Source: Acidobacteriota bacterium (lineage in GTDB: Bacteria > Acidobacteriota > Terriglobia > Terriglobales > Acidobacteriaceae). Taken from it: 64,000 bases of DNA. The DNA is taken from contig QIBA01000041.1 in assembly GCA_003225175.1 (NCBI GenBank), forward strand, positions 1-64,000. Direction: 5' to 3'. Both the position numbers and the translations under genes were made by a program. Every line of letters begins with the position of its first letter. Position 1 is the first letter of the stretch. Shown here one piece after another: positions 1-8,977 of this stretch. The notes under the pieces are model-generated. The model searched no databases and was not told where the DNA came from. It saw only the letters and a list, made by a program, of their open reading frames with translations.

Positions 1-364
1 AGAAGCTCGAAGTATAGGAAAAACAAAATCGATTTCGTGCAATGAGCAGTTATGCAGCAGCAGTGTGCGTTTGAAAGAAGAACTACCGTAAGGCCTGAGG
101 GGCAATTCTGCCCGCCCACTTCATTCTCGCTCCTGTGGCGTCGAGAAGCGGATCTACTTTGAAATCACGCAGAATCGACTCCCGACCAACGATGCGGACG
201 CGGTCCAGGTCGTCGTCTCTGAGCCAGCAACATGAATATCCTTTCCGAGTCTTCTGCGCCGGAGCAGGTACTAAATATCGATGCGATCGCGTACGAATAA
301 GTCATACTAGTCATCGCCTTTTGAATTTCGATACGCTTTAGGTCGTTCTGAGTGAGGAAATCCT
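1..364. other. Left edge without a convincing gene
   Basis: No gene can be supported here. A short open frame on the + strand (stop at 89-91, next stop 230-232) reads like the tail of a protein (ending ...VQVVVSEPAT) but has no start and no family I recognise, so it may be a decayed gene end. The last 20 bases contain a Shine-Dalgarno-like gaggaa just before the ATG at 365. Confidence 0.4.
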
Positions 365-1240
365 ATGCAGTTGCTTTCCCTCGTTCTGCTTTTCATCACC
401 ATCACTGGATTTCAGAGGTTATCAGCCTCAGGTACTCAAGGCTTTCTTTCTGGAAAGTCTTATACGAACGAGCAGTTGATGTTCACTTATCAATTCCCAG
501 CAGATTGGGTTGTTGAGCAAGTCGACTCACAGAGTAGTGAGCTGGTGAGCTTGCTCAATGCGCAGACGGGTCCTCTACAGTCGCCTACGGCGACTATGAC
601 TTTGAGTGCTGAGAAGATCGCAGTCCAAACGGGGAGCTTGGATCTCTCTGAGTATGTTGACGCTATCGAACAATCTAGGCCGCTCAAAGGGTGGGTCAGA
701 GTTGGCGAGCAAACTACAGCGGAGACCCCAGGCAGGACCTGGTTGCAGGCCAACTTTAGAACAAACGACAACACTAGCATGAGGGAATTAGCAGTGCTCG
801 TTTGCGCGTCTCATGGCTACGTCCTTCGTCTCTTCTATTTCGGGACATCTGAAGATTGGCTTCATAATGCCATCAAGACCTCTCGCGGCATCAGGTTCAT
901 CCCAGATTGGTCGGAATCTTCCGCTAACGACGTGGGGTCTGAAGCCAACTCTGTTTCAAGAAGGGTCCGAATATCATCCGGCGTTCTGTATTCAAATCAG
1001 ACAAAATGGCTCGAGCCGAATTATCCAGACAGCGCTCGCCGCGAGCGCGTGCGAGGCGGTGTCATCGTAAGCCTAGTAGTCGGTACAGACGGGGCGGTCA
1101 AGCGGATCTATGTGCTTGAAGGCAACCCTGCCCTCACGCAATCCGCAATTGAGGCCATGCGCGATTGGCGCTACAAACCGTACGTGCTGAATGGTCGACC
1201 AGTAGAGGTCGACAGCGTTGCCTGGGTTGAATTCAAGTAG
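365..1240 (+). CDS. Secreted protein with C-terminal TonB domain
   Basis: The protein has 291 residues. The first 20 or so are hydrophobic and look like a signal peptide. Residues 30-190 resemble the single-domain PsbP/DcrB-type fold often seen in secreted bacterial proteins (pattern YTNEQLMFTYQFPADW). The last 75 residues form a TonB C-terminal domain: YPDSARRERVRGGVIVSLVVGTDG, then a conserved Ala-Met-x-x-Trp-x-Tyr-Lys-Pro stretch, then VEV. TonB domains contact outer-membrane receptors, but this one has no ExbB/ExbD neighbours and no Pro-rich periplasmic linker, so it is probably one of the many stand-alone TonB-domain proteins of Acidobacteriota. The start is supported by gaggaa ending two to three bases before the ATG, a rather short spacing. 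The substrate is unknown. Confidence 0.75.
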   Translation: MQLLSLVLLFITITGFQRLSASGTQGFLSGKSYTNEQLMFTYQFPADWVVEQVDSQSSELVSLLNAQTGPLQSPTATMTLSAEKIAVQTGSLDLSEYVDAIEQSRPLKGWVRVGEQTTAETPGRTWLQANFRTNDNTSMRELAVLVCASHGYVLRLFYFGTSEDWLHNAIKTSRGIRFIPDWSESSANDVGSEANSVSRRVRISSGVLYSNQTKWLEPNYPDSARRERVRGGVIVSLVVGTDGAVKRIYVLEGNPALTQSAIEAMRDWRYKPYVLNGRPVEVDSVAWVEFK

Positions 1241-1377
1241 CCGTGAAACGGTTAGACTCAAGCCTCAGTTACTGCCGTTAGAACCGCATGAGAGGAGCGG
1301 CTCAACCTCCATGATCGCTCCAAGACAGCAATGAGCGATTCATCATTGACAAGCTGCCGTTCACCCAAACTGAGCGC

Positions 1378-1620
1378 GTGACTATCCTGCTTGTCAATGT
1401 CCCTGGCCGCCTGTTTCATGATCTTCGCCGCTGCGCATCCCGAACCCTACTAGCTGCCGGCGTGCCTCAGGCGGTCGCAATGAAGATCATCGGACACAAA
1501 ACCGATTCGATGTTTCGTCGATACGCGATCGTCACCGCCGAGCAACAGCGTGAAGCCTTGCGCCTCGCCGAAAGCTACCGCCGTGCCCAACAGCAGGGGC
1601 AGGAAAGGTTGCAACCATAG
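1378..1620 (+). pseudogene. 3' remnant of a tyrosine-recombinase integrase
   Basis: Only the C-terminal part of a phage-type integrase remains. From about base 1411 the frame reads GRLFHDLRR, then GHKT, then RRYAIV. These are the second catalytic Arg (HDLRR), the His/Lys box and the nucleophilic Tyr region of tyrosine recombinases. The N-terminal arm-binding and core domains and the first catalytic Arg are absent, and the sequence before 1411 does not match the family. It ends about 115 bases from the 3' end of a tRNA-Asn, the usual place for an integrase of a tRNA-targeted island. It is therefore read as the leftover of an element that was lost or rearranged. The fragment cannot be an active recombinase. 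Confidence 0.75.
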
Positions 1621-1696
1621 CTAGGCGCACTCAGTAGGGTTCTCTATGGAAGGTAAGCGTCCGTGAACACGGACAAAATACGGACAAATCCGAAGC

Positions 1697-1725
1697 GGCC
1701 ACTCATCGCGAGTGGCCGTATCTTT
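1697..1725 (+). terminator. Hairpin followed by T-run
   Basis: An 8-bp perfect stem (1697-1704 with 1710-1717, loop 1705-1709) is followed by gtatcttttt, the shape of a rho-independent terminator for the + strand. It lies between the integrase remnant and the oppositely oriented tRNA gene, so it would stop read-through into the antisense of the tRNA. It could also close the tRNA transcript, though the T-run on that side is poor. Confidence 0.5.
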
Positions 1726-1735
1726 TTGAATCTTA

Positions 1736-1810
<75 letters not shown>

Positions 1811-2371
1811 GTATGGTTTGCGGGTCGCCAGGACGGCGATCCGCTGGTTAAGTTGTCTTTCTTTTATAGCATAGCTGATGGCTAGGGGTCACTTGTGTGT
1901 TTGGCGTCAACCGTTCGCCGGGTGAGTGTGTGGTTCTGTTTTTTGATTTCTATTAGCGTCTCTCATCACCGAACTAGTTCGGTGCTACCAAACTTCCGGA
2001 AAGCGGGTCAATCGAAATTTGTTCGGGCTGATGTGGCCTGAGTGTTCGAGATCGGAATCGGGAAGGTGCGAGCAACGGACGAAATTTTCGAAATTCACTG
2101 CTAATACACTGTTTTTCACTGTTGTTTTTGTGCGAGCTGACGCGTCACTCCATCTAAGTCTATGTCTGCATGGCTCTTGTTCAGAATTGTCCGGCGTTCT
2201 TCTGAGTCACACAAAAAAATTCGCTGATAAATTCGCTGATAAATTCGCTGTTCCTGAAGCAGCAGTGAATTTCGCAGGAAATTGAGCCAGTCCGTTGCTC
2301 GAGGGTCCACCGCGCCGTGGATGGCGATATGGCGCCACTGGCTCAGGCGGCTCGCTTGCTAATCTGAGGAT
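1811..2371. other. 560-base stretch without a supported gene
   Basis: No open frame here shows family similarity or a good ribosome-binding site. The region is more AT-rich than the neighbouring genes around 1860-2260 and contains a 12-base tandem repeat at 2217-2252. It may be the far end of the element whose integrase remnant lies on the other side of the tRNA, but no attachment-site duplicate was found. Confidence 0.5.
2217..2252. repeat. Three tandem copies of a 12-base unit
   Basis: The unit aaattcgctgat is present at 2217-2228 and 2229-2240, with a third copy at 2241-2252 that differs in its last two bases. No function is evident. Confidence 0.8.
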
Positions 2372-4471
2372 ATGCATTCGATATCTCAGGTGATGAAACC
2401 TCCCGCGACCGCGAAACAGGTCGTCGAGGAAACCCTGCATGGGTTCACGATTCGGGATGAGTTCCGGTATTTGGAAGATGCGAACGATCCTGAGACACAG
2501 CGGTTTGTCCAGGAGCAGGACGCGTGGACTCGCAGCCTGCTCGATCCGTTTGCTGGGCGCGACGCGATCCACGCGCGTCTGGAACAACTGCTCAGCATCG
2601 GTGTGCTTGGGGCGCCACAGATTGGGGGGAACTACTACTTCCATACAAAGCGTGTTGGCAGACAGAACCAGGCCGTGTTGTACGTTCGCGAAGGGCTGAA
2701 GGGCGCTGATCGGGCCTTGGTGGACGTGAATACCTTGAGCGCGTCTGGAACAACAGCGTTGGACTGGTGGTATCCGACTCACGATGGGAAGTATGTCTGC
2801 TTCGGAACATCAGAGAATGGATCCGAGATCAGTGATCTGCAGGTAATTGAAACGGCTACCGCAAATCTGATGCCCTTGAAGATCCAGCGCACGCGAGCCG
2901 CGAGCGTTGCCTGGAAGCACGATAACTCTGGATTCTTCTACACGCGTTATCCCAAGGCGGGAGAGGTTCCAGCGGGCGAGGAGGTTTACCACCGCAAGGT
3001 TTTCTATCACTCTTTGAGGGATCCAGGCGACGGCTCGCAAGACAGGCTGGTCTTCTTCTATGACAAGGATCCGCAGGCGTGGCCTAACGTCACCATCTCT
3101 GACGATGATTGCTGGCTGCTTATCTCAGTGAGCCAGGGCTGGACGCGAGTGAACTTGTTTCTACAGGATCTGCGAGCTGATGCTGCTCCGCTTGAGATTA
3201 CAGAAGGCAAGGAGTTTCTTTACGGAGGCGACATCTATCGCGGATCGATTTACCTGACCAGCAATGAAGACGCTCCTCGCTTTCGCTTATTCAAAGCCGA
3301 TGCCAGCAGACCGGCGCGAGAGCATTGGCGCGAGATTATTCCGCAAAGCCCTGGCCCACGCGATGCCGTTCTTCAAGGCGCTCACGTGATTGGCGGGAAA
3401 CTGCTGGTCAATTACGAAATTGACGTGACGGCAGAGATCAAAGTATTTGATCTCGAGGGAAAGCATTTGGCGGACGTGGCGATGCCTGGATTGGGCTCGC
3501 TCGGTGGAGTGGGCGGGAACTACGACAGCGATGAAGCCTTTTTCGATTTTCAGTCGTTTACCGTGCCTACAACTGTGTACCGCGTTGACATGAAATCATC
3601 GTCAGCAGAGGTCTCATTATGGGAATCGTTGCGTGCAGCGATTGATTGTCAGCAATACGTCGTCACCCAGGTTTTCTATTCCTCCAGGGACGGAACCCAG
3701 ATTCCGATGTTCATCGTTCACGGCCCCCATGCGAAACTCGACGGTAAGAACCCGACGTGGCTCAGCGGATACGGAGGTTTCAACGTCAGCAACTCGCCGA
3801 CGTTTCGCGCCTCGGTGTACCTGTGGCTGGAGCACGGAGGCGTCTTCGCCTTGGCCAACATTCGCGGCGGCTCCGAATATGGCGAAGAGTGGCACCGAGC
3901 GGGCATGCGCGAGCGCAAACAGAATGTCTTTGATGACTTCATCGCCGCTGCCGAGTATTTGATCGCGGAAAAATACACGAATTCGCAGCGGCTGGCGATT
4001 CAGGGTGGCAGCAACGGCGGCTTGCTGGTAGGCGCCGCTCTTACGCAGCGTCCAGATCTGTTTCGCGCTGTGATCTGCCAGGTTCCTTTGCTTGACATGC
4101 TGCGGTACCAGAATTTCCAGATCGCGAAACTGTGGATTCCGGAGTATGGATCGGCAGAAGATCCTCAGCAGTTCCGGTGGCTTTACACGTATTCGCCATA
4201 TCACCGCGTGAAGGCCGGAATTCAATATCCGGCCGTATTGTTCATGACGGCCGACACCGATACACGTGTGGATCCGATGCATGCGAAGAAGATGACGGCG
4301 CTGCTGCAGACGCAGGCTTCGAATGGCCAAAGCGCGGAACGTCCAATCTTGCTGCGGCTCGATCTGAAGGCGGGGCATGGAGCGGGGAAACCAGTCTCGA
4401 AACAAATAGATGAGCTGACGGACATGTTTTCTTTTTTGTTTTGGCAGCTAGAGGTGAAGGATATCGGGTGA
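2372..4471 (+). CDS. Prolyl oligopeptidase family serine peptidase (S9A)
   Basis: This is a 699-residue cytosolic-type prolyl oligopeptidase, which cuts short peptides after proline. The N-terminal 420 residues form the seven-bladed propeller preceded by the family opening FRYLED. The C-terminal 270 residues are the alpha/beta hydrolase. The catalytic Ser547 sits in GGSNGG, Asp630 and substrate-binding Arg632 in TADTDTRVDP, and His669 in KAGHGAGKP, so the triad is complete. No signal peptide is seen. The length matches the family (about 700). The ATG at 2372 has gagga only one base away; the ATG at 2393 (MKPPATAK) is an alternative that fits the family N-terminus better. It converges on rarA. 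Confidence 0.95.
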   Translation: MHSISQVMKPPATAKQVVEETLHGFTIRDEFRYLEDANDPETQRFVQEQDAWTRSLLDPFAGRDAIHARLEQLLSIGVLGAPQIGGNYYFHTKRVGRQNQAVLYVREGLKGADRALVDVNTLSASGTTALDWWYPTHDGKYVCFGTSENGSEISDLQVIETATANLMPLKIQRTRAASVAWKHDNSGFFYTRYPKAGEVPAGEEVYHRKVFYHSLRDPGDGSQDRLVFFYDKDPQAWPNVTISDDDCWLLISVSQGWTRVNLFLQDLRADAAPLEITEGKEFLYGGDIYRGSIYLTSNEDAPRFRLFKADASRPAREHWREIIPQSPGPRDAVLQGAHVIGGKLLVNYEIDVTAEIKVFDLEGKHLADVAMPGLGSLGGVGGNYDSDEAFFDFQSFTVPTTVYRVDMKSSSAEVSLWESLRAAIDCQQYVVTQVFYSSRDGTQIPMFIVHGPHAKLDGKNPTWLSGYGGFNVSNSPTFRASVYLWLEHGGVFALANIRGGSEYGEEWHRAGMRERKQNVFDDFIAAAEYLIAEKYTNSQRLAIQGGSNGGLLVGAALTQRPDLFRAVICQVPLLDMLRYQNFQIAKLWIPEYGSAEDPQQFRWLYTYSPYHRVKAGIQYPAVLFMTADTDTRVDPMHAKKMTALLQTQASNGQSAERPILLRLDLKAGHGAGKPVSKQIDELTDMFSFLFWQLEVKDIG

Positions 4472-4600
4472 TCGGGTGAAATGAGGCAAGTTTTCGGCGT
4501 TCGCCTATCAGGGTTCGGCCAGCAACCTGTTCGATTCGCGACCAGAACGGTTACAGGCCGACAGCTGACAGCCGAAAACCTAGCCAAGTTTCGCGAATTT

Positions 4601-5962
4601 TTATTCCCGCTCTGAATCCTGCTTAGTTCGCTGTCTCGCGCGAACAATCTCTTCCATCCGTTTCCGCAATTCGTGCTCGAAGCCTTCATCCGTCGGATGG
4701 AAGTAGCTGCGGTCGCGAAGATTGTCGGGTAGGCATTGCATGTCGGCGACCTTGGATTCGAGGTCATGGGCGTACTGATAGCCTTTGCCATAACCGAAGG
4801 CTTTCATGAGTCCGGTCGGAGCGTTGCGTAAATGCAGGGGTACAGAATCGGCGGCGGTTTTCTCAACATCTTCCTGAACCGCTCCAAACGCGGTGTAGAT
4901 TGCGTTCGATTTTGGCGCCAACGCAAGATAGGCCACGGCTTGCGCCAGCGCGAGTTCGCCTTCGGGAGTGCCGAGAAAGTCATACGCATCGCGAGCCGCA
5001 AGGGTAATGCTGAGAGCCTGGGGCGAAGCGAGGCCGATGTCTTCGACTGCCATGCGGACAACTCGCCGTGCGATGTAGAGCGGATCTTCGCCGGACGCGA
5101 GCATGCGTCCGAGCCAGTATAGCGATGCGTCCACATCGCTGTTGCGGACGCTTTTGTGCAGGGCAGAGATCAGGTTGTAGTGCTCTTCGCCGGACTTGTC
5201 GTAAAGCAAAATGCGCTTCTGCAGAGCGTCGGCAACAAGGTCCGAAGTAATCGTTGCCGGCTCTCCCGTTTTGGCTCGCTCTTGGGCGAGCTTCGCGGCG
5301 ATTTCGAGCACGTTGTAGGCGGAGCGGGCGTCTCCACTGGAGTAGGCAGCGATTCTGGCTAGAGCATCATCGGCGATGGTTACTCCCATTTCCCCGAGCC
5401 CGCGCTCGTTGTCGGTGAGTGCGCGACGCAGCAGCGTGATGATGTGCTCGTCGATGAGCGGCTTCAGAACATAAACGCGCGTGCGCGAGAGCAGTGCCGA
5501 GATGATTTCGAATGAAGGATTCTCTGTGGTTGCGCCGATCAGGCGGATGTTGCCCTTTTCGACGTGGGGAAGAAAGGCGTCTTGTTGGGCTTTGTTGAAG
5601 CGATGAATTTCATCGACAAATACGATCGTTCGAGTGCCAAAGTCGCGGGCTTTGGCGGCGTCGGCCATGACCTGCTTGATCTCTTTGATTCCGCTCAGAA
5701 CGGCGGAGAATTCGATGAAATCAGCTTTCGTGACTCGGGCGATGATTTGCGCAAGAGTTGTCTTTCCCACTCCGGGAGGACCCCAGAAGATGATGGAACC
5801 CGGATCGTCTCGCTCGATCTGCAAACGGAGCGGCTTGCCCGGCGCGAGCAAATGCTCCTGTCCTACGACTTCATCGAGAGCTCGGGGACGCATGCGCTGG
5901 GCGAGCGGAGTGGAAGCAGATCGCGCGGTTTCCCGATCTGGAAGGGAGGAGAAGAGGCTCAT
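4601..5962 (-). CDS. rarA: Replication-associated recombination protein A, AAA+ ATPase
   Basis: The 453-residue protein matches RarA/MgsA, the clamp-loader-like ATPase that acts at stalled replication forks with SSB and RecA. The family opening [20 protein letters not shown] is followed by Walker [10 protein letters not shown] at residues 61-69 and Walker [22 protein letters not shown]. Next come the sensor-1 segment ATTENPSFE and the C-terminal tetramerisation part with [21 protein letters not shown]. The length is normal. It overlaps the upstream rRNA-methyltransferase-like gene by 4 bases, so the two are translationally coupled. Nothing is missing. Confidence 0.96.
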   Translation of the reverse strand: MSLFSSLPDRETARSASTPLAQRMRPRALDEVVGQEHLLAPGKPLRLQIERDDPGSIIFWGPPGVGKTTLAQIIARVTKADFIEFSAVLSGIKEIKQVMADAAKARDFGTRTIVFVDEIHRFNKAQQDAFLPHVEKGNIRLIGATTENPSFEIISALLSRTRVYVLKPLIDEHIITLLRRALTDNERGLGEMGVTIADDALARIAAYSSGDARSAYNVLEIAAKLAQERAKTGEPATITSDLVADALQKRILLYDKSGEEHYNLISALHKSVRNSDVDASLYWLGRMLASGEDPLYIARRVVRMAVEDIGLASPQALSITLAARDAYDFLGTPEGELALAQAVAYLALAPKSNAIYTAFGAVQEDVEKTAADSVPLHLRNAPTGLMKAFGYGKGYQYAHDLESKVADMQCLPDNLRDRSYFHPTDEGFEHELRKRMEEIVRARQRTKQDSERE

Positions 5963-6822
5963 CGCACGGCGCTCCGCTGACTTTGAGCTTCGTAGAGAGC
6001 GATTGAGGCGGCAACCCCAGCGTTCAGAGACTCGACTCGTGCTTGAGGAATTGCGACAAATTGGTCCATTTGTGCGAACAGTTCTCTAGGGATCCCAGCC
6101 CCTTCGTTGCCGATAAAGAGAGCGCAGGGGCTCGCGAGATCCGCATCCCGGAGCCGAAGTGGTGAGCGCGGGCTCCTGCCGTCACCGGAGTTGCCGTCAT
6201 TGTGCGGAGCCACTAAAGCTAGAGCCCGTATCTGTCGACTGCGAAGCTCAGCTAGCAATTCCGGAGCGCTTGTCTTGAGTACAGGCAATCGGAACACCGA
6301 TCCGGCGGAGGCTCTTACCGTCTTCGGATTCCAATGGTTCACAGTTTCTGCGATCCCGATGACGCCGCTGGCTCCGAAGGCTTCGGCGGAACGGACAAGG
6401 GTTCCGAAATTGCCGGGATCCTGAATAGCCGCTGCAACGACCAGGAGCGTGGACTGCCCTGCAAATAGAGATTGCAAAGAGTATTCGGATACCTGCACCA
6501 GCGCGGCCAAGCCTTGGGGATGTTCGGTGAGGACCGCGTTGTCGAAGACGCGATCCGGGAGGAGAAGAGCATCGGCATGCTTTGAGAGCTGGTCGAGGAC
6601 TCGCTGCGCTTTCGGCTTCGCGGATTCACGGATGAACAATGTCTGGATCTTGAGCCGGCTGCGGATCGCCTCTTCAATCAACCGAATGCCTTCGACCGCG
6701 CAAAGTCCATTAATGGCCTGGCCTTGGCTGAAGGCCTGGCGCAGCTCTTTCACGAGAGCATTCTGGGCGCTGGTTATGGGGCGCAGCCGGGTTGACGTAA
6801 GTGTACGCATACGCTGAGGCAA
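5959..6822 (-). CDS. TrmH/SpoU-family RNA 2'-O-methyltransferase
   Basis: The 287-residue protein has the two-part layout of the RlmB/TrmH group. An N-terminal L30e-like substrate-binding part covers residues 10-100 (NALVKELRQ...GLCAVEGIRLIEEAI). A C-terminal SPOUT knot domain carries the three family motifs: AIQDPGNFGTLVRSAEAFG (motif 1), LFIGNEGAGIPRE (motif 2) and ARVESLNAGVAASIALYE (motif 3). These enzymes methylate the ribose 2'-O of a guanosine in 23S rRNA or tRNA, using SAM bound in the knot. The exact target cannot be told from sequence. An in-frame ATG at 6810 is an alternative start. It is the first gene of a pair with rarA. Confidence 0.9.
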   Translation of the reverse strand: MPQRMRTLTSTRLRPITSAQNALVKELRQAFSQGQAINGLCAVEGIRLIEEAIRSRLKIQTLFIRESAKPKAQRVLDQLSKHADALLLPDRVFDNAVLTEHPQGLAALVQVSEYSLQSLFAGQSTLLVVAAAIQDPGNFGTLVRSAEAFGASGVIGIAETVNHWNPKTVRASAGSVFRLPVLKTSAPELLAELRSRQIRALALVAPHNDGNSGDGRSPRSPLRLRDADLASPCALFIGNEGAGIPRELFAQMDQFVAIPQARVESLNAGVAASIALYEAQSQRSAVR

Positions 6823-6878
6823 TTGTATTCCGTGACCTTAAACGATCGGTGCGGATGACGCTCTTGCAATGATGATTT

Positions 6879-7568
6879 ATGCTTAGCCTTCGCGTTTCAC
6901 ACTTCGCTCACCAGAGGACGCCTTTGCCGGCAGAACTCCTGAAGATCAACAGCAGCCAGCCGGAACAAAAGCTTGTAAGTTACGCTGCGGAGCGCATTCG
7001 CCAGGGACAAGTATTGGGCATGCCAACCGACACCTTTTATGGCCTCGCCGCCGATCCGGTGAACCTGCGCGCGGTGGAGCGGATTTACGAGATCAAGAGC
7101 CGCTCGCGCCACAAGCCGCTGTCGTTGCTGGTGGAGAGCGTTGATCAGGCAGAGGAACTTTCGCGGAATGTTCCCGAGGTGTTTCATGAACTCGCTGATA
7201 GGTACTGGCCCGGACCTCTAACGATGATCGTGAAGGCGAGCTCGCGTTTGCCGCTGAAAGTTACTGCCAATACGGGAAACGTAGCCCTGCGCGTGCCTTC
7301 GGCTGCGATTCCGGTGGCCATTATCCGGGAGATTGGATTTCCCATTACGGCGACTTCAGCCAATCTGCTCGGGGCATCAGAATGCACGACTGCGGAGTGC
7401 GTCCGTGATCAGATGGGTGACCGCATTTCGATCATCGTGAACGGCGGACCCACGGAGCGCGATACGCCAACGACGATCGTCGATTTGAGCGGCGATCCGA
7501 CGCAATGGCAGATTATCCGTGAAGGCGCGGTTCCTGCAGAAGAGATTTCACAAATCCTCTGGCATTGA
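6879..7568 (+). CDS. tsaC: L-threonylcarbamoyladenylate synthase (Sua5/YciO/YrdC)
   Basis: This 229-residue protein makes threonylcarbamoyl-AMP from threonine, bicarbonate and ATP, the first step of the t6A37 modification of tRNAs that read ANN codons. The YrdC motifs are all present: GMPTDTFYGLAADP (residues 47-60), the KSRSRHKPLSLLV nucleotide site, and the SANLLG loop near residue 166, with the GPTERDTPTTIVDL segment at the end. It lacks the extra C-terminal Sua5 domain, so it is the short TsaC/YwlC type. The first 20 residues are an extension ahead of the usual start. The stop overlaps the next gene's ATG (TGATG). Confidence 0.93.
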   Translation: MLSLRVSHFAHQRTPLPAELLKINSSQPEQKLVSYAAERIRQGQVLGMPTDTFYGLAADPVNLRAVERIYEIKSRSRHKPLSLLVESVDQAEELSRNVPEVFHELADRYWPGPLTMIVKASSRLPLKVTANTGNVALRVPSAAIPVAIIREIGFPITATSANLLGASECTTAECVRDQMGDRISIIVNGGPTERDTPTTIVDLSGDPTQWQIIREGAVPAEEISQILWH

Positions 7569-8167
7569 TGTCGAGCACTCGTAGGCCTCGAATTTGGTTG
7601 GCTATGTTCGCGGCGATTGCAGCTGCGGCTCTGGCTTGGGTCTCAGCGATTTTTTGGCTCGTCAGTCGGCAGGCGAGCCGGGATGAATCGCAGCACGCCG
7701 ATGCCATTGTTGTATTTGGCGCAGCCGAGTACGCGGGGCATCCCTCGCCGATCTATCGCGCTCGGCTGGATCATGCATACACGTTGTTCAAGAGTGGATT
7801 TGCTCCACTGATCATTACCAGCGGAGGCGCGGCTGATGATCCCAATTTCACTGAGGGAGGCGTTGGAAGAGACTACCTTGTCTCCCGAGGCGTACCGGAC
7901 GGAGCGGTGATCGCGGAAACACAAAGTGCTGACACGAGCGAATCGGCGTCGCGCATCGCCAACATCTTCCGAACGAACCGACTGCACACGTGTTTGGCCG
8001 TGAGTGATGGTTATCACATGTTCCGAGTGAAGCGAATGTTAGAAAGTGAAGGCGTGATTGCCTATGCATCGCCGCGGCCGGACTCCCGTCTAACCGGTCA
8101 TTGGCAGCGGACCAAGGTTAAGTTGCGAGAAGTGATGAGTTACACGGCGTGGAAGTTAGGCTTTTAG
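7568..8167 (+). CDS. YdcF-like DUF218 membrane protein
   Basis: The protein of 199 residues has one N-terminal membrane helix (residues 7-30), then a DUF218 domain. The family marks are HADAIVVFGAAEYAG, YRARLDHAYTLFKSG, PLIITSGGAADD and, after ESAS, the CLAVSDGYHMFRVKRM segment. Relatives include SanA, ElyC and YdcF, envelope proteins linked to peptidoglycan or undecaprenyl-lipid homeostasis, but no reaction is established for this branch. The ATG at 7568 is used because TGATG couples it to tsaC. A TTG one codon upstream is less likely. Confidence 0.85.
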   Translation: MSSTRRPRIWLAMFAAIAAAALAWVSAIFWLVSRQASRDESQHADAIVVFGAAEYAGHPSPIYRARLDHAYTLFKSGFAPLIITSGGAADDPNFTEGGVGRDYLVSRGVPDGAVIAETQSADTSESASRIANIFRTNRLHTCLAVSDGYHMFRVKRMLESEGVIAYASPRPDSRLTGHWQRTKVKLREVMSYTAWKLGF

Positions 8168-8188
8168 TCGCGAATAGGGAGTGAAGAG

Positions 8189-8833
8189 CTATCTCACTAG
8201 CGCCATCAGCCGGACAGGTCCTTCGCCAGCGCCGTTGATCTTCTCCGGGGCGGCGATCGCGATAACTCCGGACTGTGGAACCAGCGAGAGATTGGCCACA
8301 TTTTCCAGCTCGTAAATGCCTTTTGTGGCGAGATAAGCATTTTGTGTACTTGGCGCGACCGATGTACCGGCGTTTCCTATGGCGACGATATTCCGCGCTT
8401 CGACGAGAAAGTGCAGCGCATCATTACTGAACTGAGGTGTCTGTTGTTTCTTCGACGTTAGCAGGACGATCGCTCCTTGCGGGACAGCTCCGTGATCGCG
8501 TTCATAATCAGCCACGTCGTTCATGGTGACCAGCGATTCCGAATCGGGAAAACTCTTGTGCTGTGCTTCGATTACTGCGAGTGGGGCGACCAGCCGTGAC
8601 GCCGGAAGAGTATCCACAGTCCATACGCCGCCGATCTTGGCCGGAGCTACAAGAATGGTGTTTCGGGTTGAGCTCAGGTCCACCTTCAGAGTTGTCGAGG
8701 CGGTCAAGTCAACCACTGCCCGAAACTGCGGTCCGGTTCCAATGGTGTGTTTCTGTGCTGCAAACAGCAGTATGGCGATGGAGAGAGTCGCGGCGACTAC
8801 GGAAGCTTGGATCTTTAACAATCTGAAATTCAT
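8189..8833 (-). CDS. Secreted cyclase-fold protein lacking the metal motif
   Basis: The 214-residue protein begins with a hydrophobic signal or anchor segment (residues 8-26). The rest follows the PF04199 cyclase/kynurenine formamidase fold: VDLTASTTL, DTLPASRLVAPLAVI, DYERDHGAVPQGAIVLL, then the long C-terminal YELENVANLSLVPQSG and GPVRLMAL signature. The zinc-binding HxGTHxDxPxH box that active members carry after the first strand is replaced by STRNTILVAPAKIG, so hydrolysis by the known mechanism is unlikely. It may be a binding protein or a protein in decay. It stands alone, with its stop 21 bases from the convergent ydcF-like gene. Confidence 0.7.
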   Translation of the reverse strand: MNFRLLKIQASVVAATLSIAILLFAAQKHTIGTGPQFRAVVDLTASTTLKVDLSSTRNTILVAPAKIGGVWTVDTLPASRLVAPLAVIEAQHKSFPDSESLVTMNDVADYERDHGAVPQGAIVLLTSKKQQTPQFSNDALHFLVEARNIVAIGNAGTSVAPSTQNAYLATKGIYELENVANLSLVPQSGVIAIAAPEKINGAGEGPVRLMALVR

Positions 8834-8977
8834 GAACTACTACTCTGATGATCTATTACGCAAATCCGGTGCACAGAGTTGCAGGCGAGTGACGCTACTC
8901 ATCAGATGCATGCAGCCAACCGGTGTTTGCAGCAGCTCAGGTTAAAAAATCGTGTGATCAGACGAGGAATATTGGTT

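Noticed and set aside
135-341. Open frame of 68 codons before the TonB-like gene
   Set aside because: No family resemblance, no ribosome-binding site and Arg/Ser-rich composition typical of an out-of-frame translation.
2019-2285. Open frame of 88 codons in the gap before the prolyl oligopeptidase
   Set aside because: Its C-terminal KFADKFADK repeat comes from a tandem DNA repeat, and nothing else supports coding.
4491-4578. TTTTCGGC/GCCGAAAA inverted repeat between convergent genes as a terminator
   Set aside because: The arms are only 8 bases and 72 bases apart, with no T-run after them; it could be chance.
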